A stretch of DNA of 20,936 nt from JAXMBX01 sp046349635. GTDB lineage: Bacteria; Planctomycetota; Planctomycetia; Planctomycetales; Planctomycetaceae. The notes under the pieces were generated by a model that worked only from the letters and a program-made list of their open reading frames with translations, ran no database searches and was not told the DNA's origin. How positions within the stretch are numbered: position 1 is the first letter of the stretch; every line of letters starts with the position of its first letter. The translations under genes were made by a program, and so were the position numbers. Shown here one piece after another: positions 1 through 6,745 of this stretch. The stretch lies in the NCBI GenBank assembly GCA_046349635.1, contig JAXMBX010000071.1:1-20936 (forward strand), in the 5' to 3' direction.

Positions 1-118
1 GTCCGGGATGCTCACCTTGCTGGCGATTTTTGTGGTGGGGTTGGTGTCGGCGTGGGGCGCGTTGCGGTCTGTGCGCGGGTTGCCTTTGCTGGAGACGTTG
101 CGAACGGAACAACCTTGA
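1..118 (+). CDS. ABC transporter permease, C-terminal end (partial)
   Basis: An open frame enters from the left edge (first full codon at position 2) and stops at TGA 116-118, giving about 38 residues. The visible peptide has a hydrophobic helix (LTLLAIFVVGLVSAWGAL) followed by RSVRGLPLLETLRTEQP. A last membrane helix followed by a short Arg-containing tail ending in 'P-x-x-x-L-R-x-E' is the usual ending of FtsX/MacB/LolC-type ABC permeases, where the common form is 'P-x-E-A-L-R-x-E'. The family is inferred from this tail alone; the transported substrate cannot be read. About 95 bases separate it from the next gene, and no clear terminator hairpin is seen there. Confidence 0.6.
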   Translation, partial: SGMLTLLAIFVVGLVSAWGALRSVRGLPLLETLRTEQP

Positions 119-212
119 ACGGCGGTTTTCACATGGCATCCCGGAATTTGCGAGGCTAAGATAAACGCTCGTTGATTTGTTTTCTTCCCTGCTTTCCCTG
201 CGGAGTGATCCG

Positions 213-1478
213 ATGCTGAGACATCCCGCCGTTCGAATGCTGCAGGCGGCGTGCCTCATCGCGATGGGGTGCATGACAGTCGGTGCGCAGGAGTGGACCC
301 GGTTTCGGGGGCCAAACGGGAGCGGCGTCAGCCCGGACGATTCGATTCCCGGAGAACTGTCGGCGGCGAACCTGGCGTGGAAGGTGGAATTGCCCGCAGG
401 GGGGCACTCCTGCCCGGTGCTATGGGGGAACAGGATTTTCCTCTCCGGAGCGGACAACGACAAGACCGCGAAACGAATGCTGTTCTGTCTCGACAGCCAA
501 GATGGGAAGCCGTTGTGGAAGCGGGAATACGACTCGGAGTATCACAAGAAGCATCAACTGAACAGTTTTGCCACTCCGACCGCCACCGTGGATGAAGCGG
601 CGGTGTATTCTGTCTGGTCCACCCCCAAAAACCTGACGGTGGTCGCGCTCGATCATGAGGGGCATGATCTGTGGCGGAGGGATCTGGGGGAATATGTGAC
701 GCAGCATAGCGCGGGGAGTTCCCCCGTGCTGTACGAAAACATGGTGATCCTGACAGGGGAGCAGGATGAGGCGGGAGGGGGGAAGAGCTACCTGATCGCA
801 CTCGATACGAAGACGGGAGAAACCCGCTGGCAGATCGAGCGAAAGAGCAAGTGGAATCCGTACTCGACCCCGTGCTTCTGGACGCCGCCAGGTGGTACGC
901 CGCAAATCATTTTCTGCAGCATTCCGCACGGTGTGACGGCGGCGGATCCCAGGACGGGAAAAACGATCTGGGAAGTTCCGGAGGTGATGGACAAGCGCCC
1001 GGTTGCGTCCCCGATTATTCTGGAAGGCAAATGGATCACGGCGATGTGCGGATTCGGAAACGGCGGAACCTCATTGACGGCGATCACGCCGCCGAGCGGC
1101 AGCCCGGAGAGCAAACCAGTCGTGAAATACCGTCTGGAGAAGCAAGTGCCGTACGTCCCCACGCCGGTCGCGAAAGACGATCTGTTTTTCTTCTGGGACG
1201 ATAAAGGGATCGTGAGTTGCCATCTCGCTGAAAATGGGAACGTGGTCTGGCGGGAAAGGATCGGGGGAAATTTTTATGCGTCCCCGGTGCGGTCCGGAGA
1301 TCACCTGTACAATGTTTCAACGGGGGGAGAAGTGGTGGTTCTGGCGGCGGCGCGGAAATACAAGCTGGTGAGCAGGTATGATCTGGGAGAGTTAAGCCAC
1401 TCCACACCCGCCATTGCGGGTGGGAAATTGTTCGTGCGAACCTATACCCATCTGGCGGCGTTTCGAGGATCCCATTGA
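213..1478 (+). CDS. Secreted PQQ-binding-like beta-propeller repeat protein
   Basis: About 421 residues. I prefer ATG 213 over the in-frame TTG at 177, because a GGAG lies about 7 bases upstream of the ATG and the protein then begins directly with a signal peptide (MLRHPAVRMLQAACLIAMGC, probable cleavage after VGA). The mature protein opens with EWTRFRGPNGSGVS, a very common opening of planctomycete outer-membrane or periplasmic beta-propellers related to the BamB/PQQ-dehydrogenase fold. Blade-like repeats follow, with 'G-K-x-x-W' turns such as DGKPLWKR, TGETRWQ, TGKTIWEV and NGNVVWRE. No catalytic Asp/Glu set of a true quinoprotein dehydrogenase can be assigned, so a binding or structural role is more likely than enzyme activity. 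Its stop overlaps the start of the exonuclease gene. Confidence 0.85.
   Translation: MLRHPAVRMLQAACLIAMGCMTVGAQEWTRFRGPNGSGVSPDDSIPGELSAANLAWKVELPAGGHSCPVLWGNRIFLSGADNDKTAKRMLFCLDSQDGKPLWKREYDSEYHKKHQLNSFATPTATVDEAAVYSVWSTPKNLTVVALDHEGHDLWRRDLGEYVTQHSAGSSPVLYENMVILTGEQDEAGGGKSYLIALDTKTGETRWQIERKSKWNPYSTPCFWTPPGGTPQIIFCSIPHGVTAADPRTGKTIWEVPEVMDKRPVASPIILEGKWITAMCGFGNGGTSLTAITPPSGSPESKPVVKYRLEKQVPYVPTPVAKDDLFFFWDDKGIVSCHLAENGNVVWRERIGGNFYASPVRSGDHLYNVSTGGEVVVLAAARKYKLVSRYDLGELSHSTPAIAGGKLFVRTYTHLAAFRGSH
1465..1468 (+). promoter_or_regulatory. Ribosome binding site deciding a TTG start
   Basis: GAGG lies six bases before TTG 1475-1477. That TTG shares two bases with the TGA (1476-1478) of the preceding gene. 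The placement supports the unusual TTG start and suggests translational coupling. Confidence 0.5.
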
Positions 1479-2485
1479 GCCAGCCGTTGCTAAAAGTCAG
1501 TCCCGCGGGGCTGTTCTGTCCGCAGGGGGAATTCTTCATTGATCCCCGCCAGCCGGTCGATCGGGCGGTTGTCACGCACGCGCACGCCGATCATGCGCGG
1601 AAAGGATGCCGACGGTATCTGACGAGCAAAGATGGGGAGCGGATGCTGCGGACCCGGTTGGGAGGCCGGGGCGAAATTGAGACGCTCGCGTATGGCGAAT
1701 GCGTGGAATACCGAGGGGTACGCGTCTCGCTGCATCCGGCGGGGCATATCCTGGGCTCCTCCCAGGTACGGGTGGAATACCAGGGGGAAGTGTGGGTTGT
1801 TTCCGGAGACTACAAGGTCGGCCCGGATGTCACCTGCACTCCTTTTGAACCGGTGCGGTGTCATACGTTCATCACGGAAGCGACGTTCGCCAAGCCGTAT
1901 TATCGCTGGCCGGATCAGCAGACTGTCTTCGAGGAGATCAATTCCTGGTGGCGTGAGAACCAGCGAGCGGGGCAAGCCAGCCTGTTGTTTGCATATTCAC
2001 TGGGGAAAGCGCAACGGCTGATCGCGGGAGTGAATCCGAACATCGGTCCGATGTTCGCGCATCCGGATGTGGAAGCCATCAACGTCGATTATCGTGCCAC
2101 GGGAATTCCGCTCCCTGCGACCCCGAGCACTACTGAAGTCCAGGCTCCGTTTCGCTGGCGGGAGAGCCTAGTGATCGCGCCTCCTTCCGCGGTTGATACG
2201 CACTGGGCACGTCAATTCGGGGAACGGACCTCCGCGTTTGCCTCGGGATGGATGTTGATTCCGTCCATGGCGGAGAGGCGGGGATTCGAGCGGGGGTTTG
2301 TCCTCTCCGATCACGCCGACTGGAACGAACTGTTGTGGGCGATCGAGGAAACAGGGGCGGAGCGCGTGTATGTGACGCATGGAGATGAGGAAGATCTGAT
2401 CCGGGAGTTGACGCAACGGGGGATTCGTGCCTGCGCCCTGTCAGAAGCAGGGCAGGGCTTCTTTCAACCGAGTCTGTTCCGATAA
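1475..2485 (+). CDS. Ligase-associated DNA exonuclease (metallo-beta-lactamase/beta-CASP fold)
   Basis: 336 residues, normal length for the ligase-associated exonuclease family. The N-terminus (SPAGLFCPQGEFFIDPRQPV) is the family signature. Metal-site motifs are HAHADH at residues 35-40, HPAGH at 87-91 and GD at 111-112. FITEATFAKP follows at about 132-141, and the beta-CASP side ends with LSDHADW and VYVTHGDEEDL near the C-terminus. Homologues of this family usually sit beside an ATP-dependent DNA ligase and a DExH helicase and are thought to process DNA ends during repair. Here neither partner is adjacent: upstream is a beta-propeller gene and downstream, after nine bases, an FMN-binding oxidase. 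The start is TTG overlapping the previous stop. An mRNA-processing beta-CASP nuclease is less likely given the N-terminus. Confidence 0.88.
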   Translation: MSQPLLKVSPAGLFCPQGEFFIDPRQPVDRAVVTHAHADHARKGCRRYLTSKDGERMLRTRLGGRGEIETLAYGECVEYRGVRVSLHPAGHILGSSQVRVEYQGEVWVVSGDYKVGPDVTCTPFEPVRCHTFITEATFAKPYYRWPDQQTVFEEINSWWRENQRAGQASLLFAYSLGKAQRLIAGVNPNIGPMFAHPDVEAINVDYRATGIPLPATPSTTEVQAPFRWRESLVIAPPSAVDTHWARQFGERTSAFASGWMLIPSMAERRGFERGFVLSDHADWNELLWAIEETGAERVYVTHGDEEDLIRELTQRGIRACALSEAGQGFFQPSLFR

Positions 2486-2494
2486 GCCGAAATC

Positions 2495-3064
2495 ATGTCT
2501 CATCCTCATCCCGATCTGAAAACCCTTCCGGAAGAAATCTGGCGGTTGTTATTCGCGAGCGTGGAAGATCCGCTGCACCCGTGGCGGACACCGGTGCTGG
2601 GGACGGTGGACGCGAAGGGGGAGTGTGCCCTGCGGACGATCGTTCTCCGGCGGGTGAATCCCGTAGAGCGAAAGCTGATCGTGTTCACGGATCGACGTTC
2701 GCCAAAGGTGGCGCATCTTCAACGACAGCCAAAGGTAGAATGGCTGTTTTATGACCCGGCTTCGCGGGTGCAGGTCCGATTAACGGGGACGATGTCGGTC
2801 TGCTCGGACCAGAACCTGATCGATGTTCTCTGGCGTGAGACACCCGAGGCAAACCGGCGGAATTATCGGACGGCGGAACCGCCTGGAACCCGCATAGACC
2901 ACGAAACGCCGTTACACGATTCCATCATCGGTGTCGAGAACTTCTGCGTCCTGGAGGGGAGAGTCGAAGGGATGGATTACCTGCAACTGCTTCCCGAGCA
3001 GAATCTGCGTGGCCAATGGACGTGGCAAGCGGGGGGATGGGTGGGAAACTGGGTCGTGCCGTGA
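2495..3064 (+). CDS. Pyridoxamine 5'-phosphate oxidase-like FMN-binding protein (Alr4036 type)
   Basis: 189 residues, a single split-barrel flavin-binding domain. Typical family features are RTIVLR near residues 48-53, FTDRRSPKVAHL near 66-77 (FMN phosphate contacts), EWLFYDP, and QVRLTG near 93-98, followed by 'W-x-x-x-x-x-x-x-R-x-x-Y'. This matches the Alr4036/Pyridox_oxase_2 branch rather than canonical PdxH: the protein is shorter and the C-terminal PdxH substrate-binding motif is not evident. The substrate cannot be stated. The ATG start lacks a strong Shine-Dalgarno sequence and lies nine bases after the exonuclease stop, so it may be translated by reinitiation in the same transcript. 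Confidence 0.8.
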   Translation: MSHPHPDLKTLPEEIWRLLFASVEDPLHPWRTPVLGTVDAKGECALRTIVLRRVNPVERKLIVFTDRRSPKVAHLQRQPKVEWLFYDPASRVQVRLTGTMSVCSDQNLIDVLWRETPEANRRNYRTAEPPGTRIDHETPLHDSIIGVENFCVLEGRVEGMDYLQLLPEQNLRGQWTWQAGGWVGNWVVP

Positions 3065-3151
3065 CGATTATTTCTCTCCCGACACCAGAGCAGATTCCCC
3101 GCGCACGCGTTAAAATAGCGTTCTTTTCCGTGGGTGAAACTCCGTTGAGGA

Positions 3152-5566
3152 ATGAGCGGCGCAGGCATGTGGTCACGTAGCTGGGAGAAACTTCTGGGAG
3201 TTCCCACGGCAGAGCCGGGGCAGGGGACTGCCTGGAGGCTGGAGACCAGTTTCCCTTGGCCGAGCTGGGTGCTGCTGCTATTTGTCCTGGGAGCGATCGG
3301 CTGGGTGGCATGGGTTTACCGCCAAGAGGCGGGGCATGTGTCACGACGTTTGCGGGGTGCGCTTGTCGGATTCCGGCTGTTGACGGTGGCATGCCTGCTG
3401 TTCTTTCTGAGCGGAGCAGTCATTTCGCTGGAACGGACGAGCCTCCCGTATCTCGCGGTCCTGGTGGACGTGTCCCGGAGCATGGGGACGCCGGACCAGT
3501 ATGACTCGGAGGAGATGCGGCGCCGGGTGCGGGAATTGTTGCCGCCGAGCAGCGGCGAAGAGTCCTCCCCAAGCCGATTGAATCTGGTGAAAGCCGTTTT
3601 GTCGCGGGAAGAGGGGGAGTTTTTACAGCGGTTGCTCGGGTCGCACAAGTTGCGGATGTACAGGTTCGCGGATGACCTGCAACGACTGGGAACACAGGAT
3701 CTGCTGAACCAGCAGGACGTGCAGGCTTTTCTTCCGCTGTTGCGAAAACAGCCTGTGGAGGGGAGCCAGACTCGCCCTGCCCCGGCGATCCGGCAGACGC
3801 TGAACGAATTCCGCGGGGCACCGCCGACGGCGATTGTCGTCTTTTCGGACGGGATCGCGACGGAAGAATCCGCCAGACTCTCGACGGTCGCCGACGTTGC
3901 CCGCAGCCGGGGCGTGCCGATCATTACCGTGGGAGTGGGGAATGAATCCCCGTTGCGGGATCTCGCGCTGTTTGACACGCTTGTCGACGAGGTGGCGTTC
4001 GTGGATGACCCGATTCAGTTCACCGCCCGGATCAAGAAAAGCGGTGAGATCAGCGGCAACGTGGTTGTGACGCTGAAATCGGGAGCGGGAGGAGAAGTGC
4101 TGGCGCGACGGGAGCTCCCCTTGCCGGCGGGGAATGAACCGGCCCGGGTGGAACTGAACTACACCCCCCGGAACGAAGGGGAGTATGACTTCTTTCTCGA
4201 AGTGCTCCCCGTGGAACGAGAATTTCGATTGGACAACAACCGGGAACAACGGCATGTGAGCGTCCGGAAGGAGAAGATCCGCGTGCTGCTGATCGACTCA
4301 TCGCCGCGGTATGAGTTCCGGTACCTGAAGCACGTCCTCGAACGGGACAAAACCATCGAAGTCGCAACAATTCTGCAGGACTCGGATGCCGACTATGTGA
4401 AAGAAGACAAGACTGCACTGCCGCACTTCCCCGTCCGGAAGGATGAACTGTTCCGGTACGACGTGATCATTTTTGGGGATGTCGATCTGGACCAGATCAG
4501 TTCCGGGGCACTGGAGCAGTTGCGCGTGTTTGTCTCCGAAAAAGGGGGAGGGGTCATCTTCGTCGCGGGGACGAAAAACAATCCACTGAAGTACCAGGGG
4601 ACGGCGATTGAGCCACTGTTGCCGTTCGAGGTCGAGTCGGCCCGCTTACCCGATCCGCAGGGAAAACTGCCGCAGAGTTTCAAACCGGAACTCACTTCGG
4701 AAGGACGGCACAGCAGTTCGCTGTTTCGATTCGCGGAGAATGAACCGGAGAGCCTGGAGATCTGGAACCAGTTGCCTGGTGTGTTCTGGAACGTGCAGAT
4801 CGGAAAGTTGAAAAGCGGTGCAATTCCGTTCGCGGAGATTCCGCTGGGACCGGGAGGGAAAAAGTTTCCGTGGATCATCATGCAGCGGTTCGGGGCGGGA
4901 AAGGTGCTGTATCACGCTTCGGATGAAACCTGGCGGTGGCGGTTCCGAGTCGGGGATTTGTACTTCGGTCGGTACTGGGTGCAGGCGATCCGCTATCTCT
5001 CCCGTTCCCGGCTGCTCGGAAAAGACCGTCAGGCAGAACTGGTCCTCGATCGGGCGGAATATGAAACGGGGGAACCGGTCCAGTTGCGCGTTCGATTTCT
5101 GGATGAGCAGTTGATCCCCTCCGATACCGGGGGAGTGACGGTGCAGGTGGAGAAGCCTGGAATGCCGGCGCGAACGGTCAAGCTGCGTCGGCTCTCACCG
5201 GCATCGAGCGTGTTTGAAGGGGAAGTGAATCAACTCACGGAGGGAAGCTATCATGCGTGGGTCTCCGCACCGAATTTCCCACAAGCTCCCCCGGCCCGCG
5301 ATTTCCGGGTGCAAGGGGCCTCCCGCGAAACCCAGAACCTGCGGATGGATGGAGAAGAATTGCGGAAAACGGCGGAACTGACGGGGGGGAAGACCTATCG
5401 ATTGACGGACGTAGACCGGCTGCCGCGCGAATTGCCCACCGGACAACCGGTGACGCTCAAGAGCGAAAATCCGATCCCCTTGTGGAATCACTGGTTGGCG
5501 CTGGCCTTGTTTGTGATGTCTCTCACCGCGGAATGGATACTGCGGAAACGGGCCCGCCTGATATAA
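3152..5566 (+). CDS. Membrane protein with VWA domain and glutamine amidotransferase-like domain
   Basis: 804 residues. Two helices near the N-terminus (about 38-56 and 73-93) are followed by a von Willebrand A domain with a MIDAS motif (D106-x-S108-x-S110, in VDVSRSMG) and its second strand (AIVVFSDG, near 230). A beta-sandwich-like stretch follows, then a Rossmann-like class I amidotransferase-type domain from about 375 (IRVLLIDSSPRYEFRYLKHV) with YDVIIFGDVDLD and GGGVIFVAG; the catalytic Cys of true amidotransferases is not visible there. A last helix (about 780-796) and a basic end close the protein. This layout recurs in planctomycetes beside DUF4175 genes, often near MoxR ATPase and DUF58 genes, which are not next to it here. 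The start is uncertain: GAGG lies only one base before ATG 3152, and ATG 3167 is an alternative. The role is inferred to be at the cell envelope. Confidence 0.8.
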   Translation: MSGAGMWSRSWEKLLGVPTAEPGQGTAWRLETSFPWPSWVLLLFVLGAIGWVAWVYRQEAGHVSRRLRGALVGFRLLTVACLLFFLSGAVISLERTSLPYLAVLVDVSRSMGTPDQYDSEEMRRRVRELLPPSSGEESSPSRLNLVKAVLSREEGEFLQRLLGSHKLRMYRFADDLQRLGTQDLLNQQDVQAFLPLLRKQPVEGSQTRPAPAIRQTLNEFRGAPPTAIVVFSDGIATEESARLSTVADVARSRGVPIITVGVGNESPLRDLALFDTLVDEVAFVDDPIQFTARIKKSGEISGNVVVTLKSGAGGEVLARRELPLPAGNEPARVELNYTPRNEGEYDFFLEVLPVEREFRLDNNREQRHVSVRKEKIRVLLIDSSPRYEFRYLKHVLERDKTIEVATILQDSDADYVKEDKTALPHFPVRKDELFRYDVIIFGDVDLDQISSGALEQLRVFVSEKGGGVIFVAGTKNNPLKYQGTAIEPLLPFEVESARLPDPQGKLPQSFKPELTSEGRHSSSLFRFAENEPESLEIWNQLPGVFWNVQIGKLKSGAIPFAEIPLGPGGKKFPWIIMQRFGAGKVLYHASDETWRWRFRVGDLYFGRYWVQAIRYLSRSRLLGKDRQAELVLDRAEYETGEPVQLRVRFLDEQLIPSDTGGVTVQVEKPGMPARTVKLRRLSPASSVFEGEVNQLTEGSYHAWVSAPNFPQAPPARDFRVQGASRETQNLRMDGEELRKTAELTGGKTYRLTDVDRLPRELPTGQPVTLKSENPIPLWNHWLALALFVMSLTAEWILRKRARLI

Positions 5567-5614
5567 TTCGGGAGTGCCACGCGACGCATCCCTCATGCCT
5601 TAAAAGAAGTTTGA

Positions 5615-6745
5615 ATGTCGGCCTCGATCCTGGAACAGCTCGGTAACCTGCAGACCCGCCTGAGGCGCCTGACCTGGCTGTCGGGGGTGAGTTCGGTCGT
5701 GACGTTCCTGTTGCCGGCTTTGTGGCTGGCGGGAGGACTCGACTGGCTGGTGCATTTCGATGACCCCGGCGTGCGGATGATCCTCGCGGTTCTGATTGTG
5801 GGGATGTCGCTGTGGCTGTGTCGTCAATGCTTGTTGCAGCCATTGCGCAGCCTGGCGGGAGAAATTCCCCTCGCCTTGCAGATTGAACGGCGATTCCCTT
5901 CGTTCCGGGATTCACTCGCGAGTGCGGCACAGTTTCAACAGGGGGGGATCAATCCGCAGATCGGTTCTCCGGAATTGCAACGGGAATTGATTGAGCGGAC
6001 CGCGACGCAGTTGGAAGCGGTCGGGCCCGCGGATGTGATGAACCTGACGCGGGTCCGGAGGAAGGCCCTGCTGGCGCTGGGAAGTGTGATCGTGACGACG
6101 CTGCTGCTGGTGTTTTTTCAACAGGAGTCGGTCCTGGCGATGACTCGGTTGGCGGCGCCGTTCGGAAACCACCCCTGGCCCAAGCAGACGGCCCTGCGTC
6201 TGGTGGATGCCAAGCTGCAACCCTTAGTGACCGATCCCAGCAAGCCGTTGAGACTGGTCGAGGGGAGTACGTTTGAGTTTTACATCATCAATCTGAACCG
6301 GGGAGGCGAGTTACCCCGCTCTCTGTCCGTGCAACTGAAGCAGGGAAATTCTTCGCCAGCCTCCGAGCCGGTGACCCGTTCCACCATGACCCTTCCCGGA
6401 CAGGGACAAGCGCGAGGTGGGAAACTTCCGTCTGGCGGTCAAGGAGCCTGTGCTGCTCCGCCGTGGGAGGGGATGATGATGAAATGCCCTGGCTGCAGAT
6501 TGAGACAGTCCCACCCCCGAGCGTGGAACAGTTCCAGATTGAAGTTATCCCTCCCGGTTACTTGCAACTTCCCGTGCAAAAGCTGGCGGCGGGGGCGGGG
6601 CAGATCCAGGCGGTGGTGGGAAGCAAGGTCAGATTGCAGGGGACACCCAACCGACCGCTGCAATCCGCGGCCGTGGCAATCAACGACAAGACACGCCATC
6701 CCGCGACGATTCAGGGAGAGGGAAAGCTGCTGCTGGTGGAGATGA
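5615..6745 (+). CDS. DUF4175-like membrane protein, N-terminal part (frameshifted)
   Basis: 376 residues as read, but only the first 258 or so (to about 6390) look genuine. That part has helices at about 21-43, 52-70 and 147-167, with the 'L-x-x-R-L-R-R' start and the RFPSFRDSLASAAQF segment typical of the large DUF4175-like proteins next to VWA/amidotransferase genes. After ATGACC (6386-6391) the frame turns into Pro/Gly/Arg-rich nonsense up to 6745. The natural continuation (FPDRDKREVGNFRLAVKEPV) is in the next frame. Dropping one C from 6390-6392 and one from 6461-6462 joins this gene to the frame ending at 9489 as one protein of 1290 residues. This is either a sequencing error or a truly broken gene. 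It lies 48 bases after the VWA gene and is probably co-transcribed with it. Confidence 0.7.
   Translation: MSASILEQLGNLQTRLRRLTWLSGVSSVVTFLLPALWLAGGLDWLVHFDDPGVRMILAVLIVGMSLWLCRQCLLQPLRSLAGEIPLALQIERRFPSFRDSLASAAQFQQGGINPQIGSPELQRELIERTATQLEAVGPADVMNLTRVRRKALLALGSVIVTTLLLVFFQQESVLAMTRLAAPFGNHPWPKQTALRLVDAKLQPLVTDPSKPLRLVEGSTFEFYIINLNRGGELPRSLSVQLKQGNSSPASEPVTRSTMTLPGQGQARGGKLPSGGQGACAAPPWEGMMMKCPGCRLRQSHPRAWNSSRLKLSLPVTCNFPCKSWRRGRGRSRRWWEARSDCRGHPTDRCNPRPWQSTTRHAIPRRFRERESCCWWR
6389..6463 (+). other. Double frameshift zone inside the DUF4175-like gene
   Basis: Between a C-run at 6390-6392 and the CCGCCG around 6458-6463, coherent protein sequence is found only in a third frame (FPDRDKREVGNFRLAVKEPV, then LLR). 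The first frame is coherent before it and the frame of the 6463 ORF after it (VGGDDDEMPWLQIE). Two single-base insertions, both next to C-runs, explain all three frames. No slippery heptamer or stem-loop arrangement suggesting programmed frameshifting is obvious. Confidence 0.65.
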
